64,000 nucleotides of DNA from JAIVHA01 sp965367295 (GTDB lineage Bacteria; Pseudomonadota; Gammaproteobacteria; DSM-19610). Positions 26,717 to 35,542 of the stretch are shown piece after piece. The notes under the pieces are model-generated. The model searched no databases, was not told the origin of the DNA, and saw only the letters and a program-made list of their open reading frames with translations. A program made the translations under genes and the position numbers. The stretch covers positions 9,241 through 73,240 of the forward strand of contig CBDUHN010000010.1 of the NCBI GenBank assembly GCA_965367295.1, given 5' to 3'. Each line of letters opens with the position of its first letter. Position 1 is the first letter of the stretch.

Positions 26717-28438
26717 ATGAGCATTTCCCGTCGTGAATTCCTGCAAATGCTGGCGGTAGCCAGCGCCGCCGGAGTGAGCTTTTCCGGCCGTGCGCTCGCA
26801 GGCACCGGCAAACCATCCCAGCTATACGAAATACCCACCTTCGGCAATGTATCATTCCTGCACTACACCGATTGCCATGCCCAGTTGCTGCCCATCTGGT
26901 TCCGCGAACCCAATATCAACCTCGGTATAGGGGATATGAAAGGCAATCCGCCGCACCTGGTCGGAGAGGCGTTCCTGAAGCACTATGGGATTGCCCCCGG
27001 TACCCGTCAGGCCCATGCCTTCACCTACCTGGATTTCATTGAAGCCGCCAAACAGTACGGCAAGATCGGCGGTTTCTCCCACCTCAGCACCCTGGTGAAG
27101 AAGATCCGTGCCCAGCGTCCCGGTTCCCTGCTGCTCGATGGTGGAGACACCTGGCAGGGGTCCGCTACCTCCCTATGGACCAATGCCCAGGACATGGTGG
27201 ACGCACAGCTGCTGCTGGGCGTCGATATCATGACCCCGCACTGGGAGATGACCTATGGCGCCGAGCGTGTCATGGAGATCATCGACAACGACTTCCAGGG
27301 CAAAATCGACTTCGTGGCCCAGAACGTCAAGGACAACGACTGGGGTGAAGCGGTGTTCAAGCCCTATGTGATCCGTGAACAGAATGGGGTGCCTACCGCC
27401 ATTATCGGCCAGGCCTTCCCCTACACGCCGATCGCCAACCCGCGTTTCATGGTGCCGGACTGGAGCTTCGGCATTCGTGACGAAAACATGCAGGCCATGG
27501 TGGATCAGGCCCGCGAGGAAGGGGCCGAAGCGGTCATCGTACTGTCCCACAACGGCATGGACGTGGACTTGAAGATGGCCTCCCGCGTCAGCGGCATCGA
27601 TGCCATCATGGGTGGCCACACCCATGACGCGATTCCCGCCCCGGTGCTGGTCACCAATGCCGGGGGCAAGACCCTGGTTACCAATGCCGGCTCCAATGGC
27701 AAATTCCTCTCGGTACTGGATCTGGAAGTAAAGAACGGCAAGGTGCGCGACTACCGCTACCACCTGCTACCGGTATTCTCCAACCTGCTGGAAGCCGATG
27801 CCGAGATGGAGCAGCACATCAAGTCCGTGCGCGCGCCCTACGAAGAAAAACTCAACGAAAAGCTGGCGGTCACCGACGACCTGCTCTATCGCCGCGGCAA
27901 CTTCAACGGCACCTTCGACCAGCTCATCTGTGACGCCATGATGGAAGTCCAGGGTGCCCAGATCGCCTTCTCTCCCGGTTTCCGCTGGGGCGTAAGCGTA
28001 TTGCCAGGCGAGGCCATCACCATGGACCACGTAATGACCCAGACCGCCATCACCTATCCCACGGTGACGTTGAACAACATGAGCGGCGAACGCATCAAGG
28101 AAATCCTCGAAGATGTAGCCGACAACCTGTTCAATGAAGACCCCTACTACCAGCAGGGCGGCGATATGGTGCGCGTCGGTGGCCTCAAATACGCCATCGA
28201 CCCAACCAAGAGTATCGGCAATCGCATCTCCGACATGGAACTGGATGGCAAACCCCTGTCCGCCACCAAGGAATACTCGGTGGCCGGCTGGGCAAGCGTT
28301 GCCCAGCCCCTGGAGGGCAAGCCCATCTGGGACGTGGTTGCGGAATACCTGCGTGATGTGAAGACCGTACACATCAGCGACCTCAATACGCCCACCATCA
28401 AGGGCATACGCAACAACCCGGGCCTGGCCGACTCCTGA
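26717..28438 (+). CDS. soxB: Thiosulfohydrolase SoxB
   Basis: Periplasmic dimanganese hydrolase that releases sulfate from SoxY-bound sulfonate. 573 residues from ATG 26717, which follows GGAGAAG. Twin-arginine signal SRREFLQ. The 5'-nucleotidase-like metal motifs are intact: Asp52-x-His54 (TDCH), Asp144 (DGGDTW), Asn279 (SHNGM), His301 and His303 (GGHTHD). The nucleotidase C-terminal domain covers about 370-560. The 250-bp gap after soxA contains a hairpin, so soxB may be partly independently expressed. No soxCD follows. Confidence 0.98.
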   Translation: MSISRREFLQMLAVASAAGVSFSGRALAGTGKPSQLYEIPTFGNVSFLHYTDCHAQLLPIWFREPNINLGIGDMKGNPPHLVGEAFLKHYGIAPGTRQAHAFTYLDFIEAAKQYGKIGGFSHLSTLVKKIRAQRPGSLLLDGGDTWQGSATSLWTNAQDMVDAQLLLGVDIMTPHWEMTYGAERVMEIIDNDFQGKIDFVAQNVKDNDWGEAVFKPYVIREQNGVPTAIIGQAFPYTPIANPRFMVPDWSFGIRDENMQAMVDQAREEGAEAVIVLSHNGMDVDLKMASRVSGIDAIMGGHTHDAIPAPVLVTNAGGKTLVTNAGSNGKFLSVLDLEVKNGKVRDYRYHLLPVFSNLLEADAEMEQHIKSVRAPYEEKLNEKLAVTDDLLYRRGNFNGTFDQLICDAMMEVQGAQIAFSPGFRWGVSVLPGEAITMDHVMTQTAITYPTVTLNNMSGERIKEILEDVADNLFNEDPYYQQGGDMVRVGGLKYAIDPTKSIGNRISDMELDGKPLSATKEYSVAGWASVAQPLEGKPIWDVVAEYLRDVKTVHISDLNTPTIKGIRNNPGLADS

Positions 28439-28445
28439 GTCCGTC

Positions 28446-28473
28446 ACCCCTCGTCGCAGCTACGGCGAGGGGT
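28446..28473 (+). terminator. Weak hairpin after soxB
   Basis: ACCCCTCG (28446-28453) pairs with CGAGGGGT (28466-28473) just after the soxB stop codon. There is no T tract, so factor-dependent ending or simple mRNA protection is possible. Confidence 0.45.
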
Positions 28474-28603
28474 GCTCTCCCCCATCCCCCTCCCCGCATG
28501 CGAAGCATCCTGTCTGCGAACAGTCACGGATGAGCATGGATACCACCGGAACCTTTGAATACATTTGCCTCCTGCCAACACATAACAGGAAACGCAGATT
28601 CAG

Positions 28604-28692
28604 TCGTCATTGCGAGGAGTCGCGCGACGAAGCCATCCTGAACTGAATAATACCGTTGTAATAGATTGCCGGGCTTTTCGCTCGCAATGACT
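28604..28692. repeat. MITE-like inverted repeat, copy 1
   Basis: An 88-bp non-coding element bounded by perfect 11-base arms, GTCATTGCGAG (28606-28616) and CTCGCAATGAC (28681-28691), with further partial pairing inward (GCGACGAAGCCATC against GATTGCCGGGC). A related element starting with the same bases occurs at 61468-61553. No coding capacity. It occupies part of the 380-bp soxB-tRNA gap; the rest of that gap shows nothing else. Confidence 0.75.
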
Positions 28693-28820
28693 AAAACGGC
28701 CAATGGACGGGGATTCCAGAGGCTTTTGCCCGTGCGCATACGTGACCAGTTCTGCTCCTTGGGAACAGCACTATACCGGCAAAAACCGGGGCGGGGAGGG
28801 AACAACCAAAGGGGGAAAAA

Positions 28821-28896
28821 TGGTGGGTCGTATAGGATTCGAACCTATGACCAATTGGTTAAAAGCCAACTGCTCTACCAACTGAGCTAACGACCC
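28821..28896 (-). tRNA. tRNA-Lys (anticodon TTT)
   Basis: A 76-base cloverleaf on the minus strand: acceptor GGGTCGT with ACGACCC, D arm TAGCTCAGTTGGTAGAGCA, anticodon stem TTGGC around CTTTTAA, T arm AGGTTCGAATCCT, and encoded CCA at 28823-28821. The anticodon is TTT, reading lysine codons AAA/AAG. No other tRNA is nearby. Confidence 0.97.
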
Positions 28897-28983
28897 GTAA
28901 AGTGAGCCGGCAATGATACCGAAACAGGGAAAAATGACAACCCTGGACCATGCCAGGCGTGGTGCGGAACACCATCAACAGAC

Positions 28984-29007
28984 GGGTCCGAATGAATCCG
29001 GACCTGC
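28984..29007. repeat. Interspersed palindrome, copy 5
   Basis: GGGTCCGAATGAATCCGGAC followed by CTGC. Arms GGTCCG (28985-28990) and CGGACC (28999-29004). Lies between the transporter stop and the tRNA gene. Confidence 0.85.
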
Positions 29008-29039
29008 CCGCCGCCCCTGTGGGGCGGCGCCATGAAGCG

Positions 29040-30245
29040 CTAGACCGCCTCGAGCTTGCGCATGCCCCTGGGCAACAGGCGCAGGTCCACCAGGGCCGTG
29101 ACCAGACTCTTGGCAATACTGGCCTCATCTTCATAGACCAGTTTGTAGTACTGCGTCTTCATGGTCAGAGCGCTACCCAGCACAATGGCACCGAAGGTCA
29201 TGAAGGAACCCATGGCCAGGGTGGAAATCCCGGTCACACCCTGGCCGATGGTGCAGCCCATGGCCAGCACGCCACCGATGCCCATCAGGGTTGCGCCGAT
29301 CATGTGGGTGATGAAGTCCTTCGGTGACGAAAACCACTCAAAGCGGAATTTGCGGAAGATCACCGCATACAGCAGCGAGCCTACGATTACCCCCGCCACC
29401 GACATCACCCCAAAGGTGATCAACAGCATATTGGACGGGTCCATGGTATAACCGACCGTCTCCCCCATGGGATTGATGAAGGTAAAGGACTGGGTACCGA
29501 CGCTGAGCGGCTTGCTGTCCATCCAGTCCACATCCTCGATCCACTTCTGGCCCAGGGCGGCACCGGTGACATACCAGGCGGCGATCACGCCGCCACCGAT
29601 GACAAGCCCACCCAGGATGTTGTCCAGGTTGCGAAACGGTGCCCAGCGAAACACGATTACCAGCAGGGCCAGTACCAGCGCCCCACCCAGCCAAGCGCGG
29701 ATCTGTTCCGGCTCCATGCCGATACCAAGGCCATTGAGTACGGTGCCAAGATCCTGGGCCCGGATACCGGACGCGGAGAGATCGATAGTGGTGGCCTGCA
29801 CCCAGGGATGGAACAGAACGGCATAGAAATTGGTCTTGGTCATCAGGTAGGCGAAGATCCCTGCCACAATGAGCACAAACACCGATTTCAGATTACCGCC
29901 GCCGATACGGACCAGAGTCTTGTTACCGCATCCGCTGGCCAGGGTCATGCCGATGCCGAACACCAGACCACCAACCAGATAGCGCAGCCAGGCGAAACTG
30001 CCGGTGCGATACGGTGGCAGGGTTTTGTCGACACTGGCAACACCATAGGCCTCCAGTACCAGCACGCCGGTGAGGGCCACGGCAATGGCGAACAACCAGG
30101 CGCCGAAACGCCCCTTGTCGCCCATATTCACCCAGTCGGAGACAGCTCCCATGGTGCAAAAATTGGTCTTGTTGGCGATCGCGCCCATGACGGCGGCGAT
30201 CGCGAATACATACAGCAAAACGGTTTGATGAGAAGTCAGTTCCAT
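29040..30245 (-). CDS. YeeE/YedE-family transporter, probable thiosulfate uptake (TsuA-like)
   Basis: A 401-residue integral membrane protein with about ten or more hydrophobic helices. Conserved cysteine sites of the YeeE/TsuA family are present: NFCTMG (Cys30), SGCGNKT and MGCTIGQG. In characterised TsuA these cysteines guide thiosulfate through the pore. The start at 30245 (MELTSHQTVL) is conserved; an upstream ATG would add nine residues. The gene is separated from soxB by a repeat and the tRNA and is transcribed towards them. Import of thiosulfate or another reduced sulfur species is inferred. There is no adjacent tusA/yeeD; the nearest TusA gene is 7 kb away. Confidence 0.88.
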   Translation of the reverse strand: MELTSHQTVLLYVFAIAAVMGAIANKTNFCTMGAVSDWVNMGDKGRFGAWLFAIAVALTGVLVLEAYGVASVDKTLPPYRTGSFAWLRYLVGGLVFGIGMTLASGCGNKTLVRIGGGNLKSVFVLIVAGIFAYLMTKTNFYAVLFHPWVQATTIDLSASGIRAQDLGTVLNGLGIGMEPEQIRAWLGGALVLALLVIVFRWAPFRNLDNILGGLVIGGGVIAAWYVTGAALGQKWIEDVDWMDSKPLSVGTQSFTFINPMGETVGYTMDPSNMLLITFGVMSVAGVIVGSLLYAVIFRKFRFEWFSSPKDFITHMIGATLMGIGGVLAMGCTIGQGVTGISTLAMGSFMTFGAIVLGSALTMKTQYYKLVYEDEASIAKSLVTALVDLRLLPRGMRKLEAV

Positions 30246-30315
30246 GGGGGCACCACCAGTTGGGAAGTACATGAAAAATTATAGCCTGTGGTCGCCGAGG
30301 CGTACCGGAGGCAGC

Positions 30316-31002
30316 TCAATGGGTCGAACCGGCCTGATAGCGGGTAGGATCACTGATCCCCGCCGCCGCAAAGCCCGCCGCCCGCAACCGGCAGGAATCA
30401 CAGCGCCCGCAGGCGTGACCCTGCTCGTCGGCGGCATAGCAGGACACCGTGTCCTCGTAGGCTAGCCCGAGCCGCGTGCCGGTCAGGATGATCTCCGCCT
30501 TGCTCATACTGATGAGCGGCGCATGAACATGGAACTTTCCACCCTCCACCCCGGCACGGGTTGCTAGGTTGGCTAGACGCTCAAACTCGGCAATATATTC
30601 CGGCCGGCAATCAGGATAACCCGAATAATCCACGGCATTGACCCCGACGAACAGGTCCCAGGCCTCCAGTACCTCGGCCCAGCCCAGGGCCAGCGCCAGA
30701 AATACCGTGTTGCGCGCCGGTACATAGGTGACAGGGATCCCTTCGGTGGGGGTTTCCGGTACGGCGATATTCCGGTCGGTCAATGCAGAACCGCCGATAT
30801 CCCCCATATCCAGGCGAATGACCTTGTGTTCGACGGCTCCCTGCGCCCTGGCCACCCGGCTGGCAGCTTCCAGTTCGGCCGTATGCCGCTGGCCATAATC
30901 AAGGCTGAGCGCATGGCAGTCATACCCCTGCTCGCGGGCCAGTGCCAGGCAGGTGGCGGAATCCAGTCCACCGGAAAGCAGGATAACGGCCTTTTTCGTC
31001 AC
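30316..31002 (-). CDS. queC: 7-cyano-7-deazaguanine synthase QueC
   Basis: A 228-residue enzyme that converts 7-carboxy-7-deazaguanine to preQ0 in queuosine synthesis, using ATP and ammonia. PP-loop SGGLDSATC (residues 9-17) binds ATP; the zinc site near the C-terminus is CYAADEQGHACGRCDSC. Normal length. It starts 15 bp after queE, forming the end of the tol-pal-cpoB-queE-queC run. Confidence 0.98.
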   Translation of the reverse strand: MTKKAVILLSGGLDSATCLALAREQGYDCHALSLDYGQRHTAELEAASRVARAQGAVEHKVIRLDMGDIGGSALTDRNIAVPETPTEGIPVTYVPARNTVFLALALGWAEVLEAWDLFVGVNAVDYSGYPDCRPEYIAEFERLANLATRAGVEGGKFHVHAPLISMSKAEIILTGTRLGLAYEDTVSCYAADEQGHACGRCDSCRLRAAGFAAAGISDPTRYQAGSTH

Positions 31003-31017
31003 GATGTCCGCCGCGAC

Positions 31018-31698
31018 CTAGTGGCCCGGCGTATCCCCCCACAGGTATTTGTGCAGTTGCAGCTGAAAACGCACCGGCAGGTGGTCGGCCAGCATCCATT
31101 CAGCCAGCTGCCGGGGTTCCAGCCGGCCATGACAGGGGGAAAACAGCACTTCACAGCGGGTAGCAAGGTCGTACGCAGTCAGCTGTTCCCGGCTCCAGTC
31201 ATAATCGGTGCGGTCACAGATTACGAATTTCACCTGGTCCTGCGCGGTGAGCTGTTGAATATTGTCCCACCGGTTGCGCTCACATTCACCAGAGCCCGGC
31301 GTCTTGAGGTCCATGACCTTCACCACACGCGGGTCCACCTCGCTCATGTCCAACGCTCCACTGGTCTCCAGCGAAACCTCATAACCCGCGTCGCAGAGTT
31401 GTGTGAGCAGCGGCAGGCAGGCCTTCTGTGCCAACGGCTCGCCCCCGGTCACGGTGACGTAGCGAGGGTGGTAAGCGGACACTTCGGCCAGCAGCTCACC
31501 AATGCTCATTCTGTGCCCCCCCTGAAAGGCGTATTCGGTATCGCAGTAACCACAACGCAGCGGGCAGCCCGTCAGGCGCACGAACACCGTGGGCAGACCG
31601 ACAGTACGGGTTTCGCCCTGCAGGGAATAGAAGACTTCCGTGATCCGCACCGGTTGTGCCAGCACATCGGGCGTCACGGGGACGGGGGATACAGACAT
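31018..31698 (-). CDS. queE: 7-carboxy-7-deazaguanine synthase QueE
   Basis: A 226-residue radical SAM enzyme that makes 7-carboxy-7-deazaguanine from CPH4. The iron-sulfur motif is Cys45-x3-Cys49-x2-Cys52 (TGCPLRCGYCDTEY), followed by the TVTGGEPL SAM-binding motif. Located between cpoB and queC, the usual order after the tol-pal genes in gammaproteobacteria. Confidence 0.97.
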   Translation of the reverse strand: MSVSPVPVTPDVLAQPVRITEVFYSLQGETRTVGLPTVFVRLTGCPLRCGYCDTEYAFQGGHRMSIGELLAEVSAYHPRYVTVTGGEPLAQKACLPLLTQLCDAGYEVSLETSGALDMSEVDPRVVKVMDLKTPGSGECERNRWDNIQQLTAQDQVKFVICDRTDYDWSREQLTAYDLATRCEVLFSPCHGRLEPRQLAEWMLADHLPVRFQLQLHKYLWGDTPGH

Positions 31699-31762
31699 GG
31701 CGTAATGGTACTACAGGCGGGGGGCTGTCAGCACCGTGCGGTCATGGTGAATATGCAGCCCC

Positions 31763-31792
31763 CTGCAGGTCCGAATGAATTCGGACCTGCAG
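31763..31792. repeat. Interspersed palindrome, copy 6 (best copy)
   Basis: A 30-bp element with perfect 13-base arms, CTGCAGGTCCGAA and TTCGGACCTGCAG, around TGAA. It lies in the 117-bp gap between cpoB and queE and may end the tol-pal transcript or stabilise it. Confidence 0.92.
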
Positions 31793-31815
31793 ATACACCG
31801 TTCCCGGGACCGGGC

Positions 31816-32628
31816 CTAGTGCCCTTCCTTGGTCATGCGTTCAAGACGATCATTGGACAACCGGGCCGCCGTGGAATCAGGGAAGCGCGCCACCACCGAC
31901 TCCAGAGTCTTCCTGGCCTCGGCCCAGTCCTTGCGTTCATACTGGATGAAACCCCGTTTGAGCTGCGCATCGGCCACCTTGGAGCTGCCTGGAAACTCCT
32001 CCACCACCTTGGTGAACTCCTGCAGCGCGGTATCGAAATCGCGGGTCACATAGTAGGCCTCACCGAGCCAGTACTGGGCGTTGGCGGCATAGCGGCTGCC
32101 CGGATAGCTGGAACGGAACACCCGGAACGCCTTGGCCGCCTCGCCATAACGCCCCTCCTTGAGGATATCCAGGGCATGTTCGTAGGCATCGCGTTCCTTC
32201 ATCGTATCCAGCGGATCCACGCTGGCGGCATCGGACGGGCCACCCATGGCATCCGGGGACGACGGTGCCGGCGCAACGTCTGCCGGAGGCATGGCCGGTT
32301 CCAGCGACTGCGTCCCGGGCGCGGCCTGGACGCCGCCCACCTCGAGCCGGTGCAGGCGGCGGTCGATATCCAGGTACAGCTCCCGCTGGCGCTGTTGCAG
32401 GCTGTTCAGGCTGTTGGTCTGCACCTCGAGATCGCCTCGCAGTTGCTGCACTTCGCGCTGCAACTGGTCGATGCGCTTGAGCATCTCCAGCATGGAGCCA
32501 CTGTCCAGTACCCGCTCCATACGCTCGACGCGCTGGATCAGGGCCGGGTCATCGCGTGCCACGGCATTCGCCGTGGCCATCAACAGCGCCACGGCGGACA
32601 GGGCCCAGAGCCCCTTGCGCCCATTCAT
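31816..32628 (-). CDS. cpoB: Cell division coordinator CpoB (YbgF)
   Basis: A 270-residue periplasmic protein that couples Tol-Pal constriction with peptidoglycan synthesis by PBP1B. Sec signal (about residues 1-25), a trimerising coiled coil (about 30-95, MLEMLKRIDQLQREVQQLRG), a Pro/Ser-rich linker, then three TPR repeats (about 145-265). The start MNGRKG at 32628 directly abuts pal. Length matches E. coli (263). Confidence 0.95.
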   Translation of the reverse strand: MNGRKGLWALSAVALLMATANAVARDDPALIQRVERMERVLDSGSMLEMLKRIDQLQREVQQLRGDLEVQTNSLNSLQQRQRELYLDIDRRLHRLEVGGVQAAPGTQSLEPAMPPADVAPAPSSPDAMGGPSDAASVDPLDTMKERDAYEHALDILKEGRYGEAAKAFRVFRSSYPGSRYAANAQYWLGEAYYVTRDFDTALQEFTKVVEEFPGSSKVADAQLKRGFIQYERKDWAEARKTLESVVARFPDSTAARLSNDRLERMTKEGH

Positions 32629-32629
32629 A

Positions 32630-33178
32630 CTACTGGCCTCCATAGACCAGTTCGACACGGCGGTTCATGCGCCAGGCCGATTCATCATGACCATCCACGG
32701 CAGGGCGTTCCTCGCCATAGCTGACCACACGGATCTGCTGGGGTGCCACACCCTGGAACTCCATCTGGCGACGTACGGACTGGGCGCGGCGGTCACCGAG
32801 ACCAATATTGTATTCCCGGGAACCCCGCTCATCGGCGTGTCCTTCCAGGGTCACCGTCAAATCGCTGTGTCCGGCCAGAAAAGCGGCATGGGCCGCCAGG
32901 ACTTCCCGGTCCGCCTCGGCGACGTCACTGCTGTCGAGTTCGAAATACACCACCCGCTGCGACAGCAGGCTACCCGGATCCTGCAATGCTTCAATACCCA
33001 GGCTGCCGTAATCCTGCGCCCCCATGGTCTGCACACCCGCAGTATCCGCACCCTCCATCATGCTGGTGCCGCGATCCTCCACCGCCACTTCACCGCCGGT
33101 CTTGCTGCCCGTAGTGCTACAGGCCGTAACCACCAGCATCAGCACCACACCAAACCACATTTTCATTTGCTGTTTCAT
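32630..33178 (-). CDS. pal: Peptidoglycan-associated lipoprotein Pal
   Basis: An outer-membrane lipoprotein of the Tol-Pal system, 182 residues. Lipobox VTAC places the lipidated cysteine at residue 20. The OmpA-like peptidoglycan-binding domain (about 70-180) has VYFELDSSDV, the binding motif GHADERGSREYN and RRVELVYG. Last structural gene before cpoB, 58 bp after tolB. Confidence 0.97.
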   Translation of the reverse strand: MKQQMKMWFGVVLMLVVTACSTTGSKTGGEVAVEDRGTSMMEGADTAGVQTMGAQDYGSLGIEALQDPGSLLSQRVVYFELDSSDVAEADREVLAAHAAFLAGHSDLTVTLEGHADERGSREYNIGLGDRRAQSVRRQMEFQGVAPQQIRVVSYGEERPAVDGHDESAWRMNRRVELVYGGQ

Positions 33179-33236
33179 TGCCCTCTCCTTAAGTGAGGAT
33201 GTTGTATCAAAACTTCTTTGGATTTCGTACCCAGTT

Positions 33237-34538
33237 TCAATGCCGCACTACCGGCGACCAGGCCGGTTCACGCACATCACCTTCGCTCAGCGTCAGGCGC
33301 TGCCGAAAACGTCCATCGGACGATACCGCTGCCAGGACACCGCGCTTACCGGCACCGGTGGCATAGATGATCATGCTGCCATTGGGCGCAAAGCTCGGTG
33401 ACTCATCCTGACTGCCGTCGCTCAGCACCCGCAGCAGCTTGCTGTCCAGGTCCAGCACGGCAATACGATAGGCACCGTCCACCCGGTGCACCAGCGCCAG
33501 GCGTTTACCATCCGGGGACAGGTCCGCCCCGGCGTTATAACTGCCTTCAAAGGTAAGCCGCTCGGCCCGCCCGCCGCGTACATCCATACGATAGATCTGC
33601 GGCGAGCCGCCACGGTCCGAAGTAAAGATCAGCTGGCGGCCATCCGGGGTCCAGGTCGGCTCGGTATCGATACCGCTGCTGAAGCTGAGCCGCTGCAGCT
33701 TGCCGTCGGCAATATTCAGCAGGTACAGCTCCGGGTTGCCATCGCGGGACAGGGTGAGCGCCAGCTGACGGCCATCAGGTGACCAACTCGGGGCACCGTT
33801 GATGCCTTCAAATGCCGCCACTTCACGGCGCGCACCGGTGCCGACATTCTGCACATACACCGCCGCCTTGCGACCCTCAAAGGAAACATAGGCCAACTGC
33901 TGGCCATCGGCGGACCAGGCCGGTGACATCAGCGGCTGCGGGGAACGCAGCACGGTCTGCGGGTTATAGCCATCGGAGTCCGCCACCTGCAGGGAGTATT
34001 GCTTACCGGCGGCGGACTTTTCCGCCGTTATGTAGGCAATGCGGGTATCAAAGGCACCGTTCTCGCCGGTCAGCGCCTTGTAGATCAGGTCACTGACGCG
34101 GTGGGCCACGCGACGCAGCTCACTGCCCCGTGCCGGGATGCTGTAGCCGACCAGCTGCCGGGCACGAAACACGTCAAACAACTGGAACTGCACCTCATAC
34201 TGATCCGGCCCCGTGGCCTGTACGCGGCCGATCACCAGGTCGCCGACCCCGAGCACGCGCCAATCCGGAAACCGTACGTCATTGCCCTGGTAGGGACGCG
34301 AAATGAGGTCCTGCTCCGGCAGCGGCGCGAAGCGGCCGCTGCGACGCAGGTCCGCCGCAACAATGGCCGCCACATTTTCCGGCGGCTGCGCGCCACCCAT
34401 ATTTGCGAACGGCACAATGGCGATGGGGGATGCTCCCTCCATGCCCTGGGTGATTTCGATGGTCAGGACTGCCCACGCCGCGCGGCTGCCGCACAGCAGC
34501 GACAACGACATCAGGATCAGAAAAAACTTGGCTCGCAT
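33237..34538 (-). CDS. tolB: Tol-Pal system beta-propeller protein TolB
   Basis: A 433-residue periplasmic protein that links TolA and Pal. Sec signal (about 1-23), an N-terminal alpha/beta domain (about 25-160), then a six-bladed propeller of WD40-like repeats (SPAWSADGQQLAYVSF, APSWSPDGRQLALTLS, EPTWTPDGRQLIFTSD and others). The ATG sits three bases after the tolA stop codon, preceded by AGGAG, so translation is probably coupled. Confidence 0.98.
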   Translation of the reverse strand: MRAKFFLILMSLSLLCGSRAAWAVLTIEITQGMEGASPIAIVPFANMGGAQPPENVAAIVAADLRRSGRFAPLPEQDLISRPYQGNDVRFPDWRVLGVGDLVIGRVQATGPDQYEVQFQLFDVFRARQLVGYSIPARGSELRRVAHRVSDLIYKALTGENGAFDTRIAYITAEKSAAGKQYSLQVADSDGYNPQTVLRSPQPLMSPAWSADGQQLAYVSFEGRKAAVYVQNVGTGARREVAAFEGINGAPSWSPDGRQLALTLSRDGNPELYLLNIADGKLQRLSFSSGIDTEPTWTPDGRQLIFTSDRGGSPQIYRMDVRGGRAERLTFEGSYNAGADLSPDGKRLALVHRVDGAYRIAVLDLDSKLLRVLSDGSQDESPSFAPNGSMIIYATGAGKRGVLAAVSSDGRFRQRLTLSEGDVREPAWSPVVRH

Positions 34539-34541
34539 TCA

Positions 34542-35534
34542 TCAACTCCTGTTGGGGTCGAACGTAAATTGAAATTCGCGGAACGCGTCAAACAGCTGCG
34601 GGTCCGAGGGTACCGGCAAGGGAGCGGCCTGAAACACCGCCGACTCCACCGAGCGGTCGAACACAGGGTCACCGCTGCTGCGCACGATGCGTACACTGAC
34701 CACGTCACCGCCCGGGATCAGCTTCACACTCACGGTGCAGGACAAGCCCTTCCAGTTGGCCGGCAGACGCCAGTTGCGGCGCACCTTGTCCTGGATGGGC
34801 CGCGTATACTGGTTGACCGCTGCCGCCATGGCCCGCCGCCGTTCGGCATCGGCACGCGCCTGCCGCTCCGCCGCCAGCTCCGCCTGCAGGGCCTCCTCGG
34901 CCGCCTTGCGCCGCGCCTCTTCCTCGGCCTTGCGTTTGGCCTCGGCGGCTGCCTTTTGCCTGGCGGCCTCTTCGGCCTTGCGCCTGGCCTCTTCCTCGGC
35001 CTTGCGTTTCGCTTCTGCTTCCGCCTCCGCCTTGCGTTTGGCCTCGGCGGCTGCCTTTTGTCTGGCGGCCTCTTCGGCCTTGCGTTTGGCCTCAGCCGCC
35101 TCGGCCTTGCGCTTCGCCTCCTCGGCCAGGCGCTGTTGACGGACCTCTTCCTGGCGTTTGGTCTCCTGGGCCGCCTGTTGCTTCACCTGTTCCAGTCGCC
35201 GGGCTTCTTCGGCCTGCTTGCGCTTGATATCCGCCAGCCGCTGCTCTTCCTGCTCCCGTTGCTTGCGGGCCTGCTCGGCCTGCGCTTCCAGGCGCCGCTG
35301 CCGCTCCGCTTCTGCGGCACGCTTGTTATCCTCTTCCTGCTGCAGTCGCTGCACTTCCTGATCCAGCTGCGATTCGTCCACCACCGTCGCCTGCACCGGG
35401 GCGCTGCTATGCTGCGGTGCCATCTGGGTCATCTGGCTCCAGTCGACATTGATCACCAGCAACGCCAGCAACAGCAGATGGACCAGCACGGCATACAGTA
35501 CCGCACGCGGATTTTCCTTCAGCATACCCCACAT
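34542..35534 (-). CDS. tolA: Cell envelope integrity protein TolA
   Basis: A 330-residue inner-membrane protein spanning the periplasm. One N-terminal transmembrane helix (about residues 11-29), a long Ala/Lys/Glu/Arg-rich helical domain (about 55-235, many AAEAKRKAEEEARRK-type units), and a C-terminal domain (about 240-330) that contacts TolB and Pal. The repetitive charged middle is normal for the family. Long open frames on the other strand are shadows of this biased composition. Confidence 0.97.
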   Translation of the reverse strand: MWGMLKENPRAVLYAVLVHLLLLALLVINVDWSQMTQMAPQHSSAPVQATVVDESQLDQEVQRLQQEEDNKRAAEAERQRRLEAQAEQARKQREQEEQRLADIKRKQAEEARRLEQVKQQAAQETKRQEEVRQQRLAEEAKRKAEAAEAKRKAEEAARQKAAAEAKRKAEAEAEAKRKAEEEARRKAEEAARQKAAAEAKRKAEEEARRKAAEEALQAELAAERQARADAERRRAMAAAVNQYTRPIQDKVRRNWRLPANWKGLSCTVSVKLIPGGDVVSVRIVRSSGDPVFDRSVESAVFQAAPLPVPSDPQLFDAFREFQFTFDPNRS

Positions 35535-35542
35535 AACGAGTG

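Noticed and set aside
30826..32724. A 632-codon open plus-strand frame over queC, queE and cpoB
   Set aside because: It crosses three confident minus-strand genes and their gaps; the composition is that of a shadow frame.
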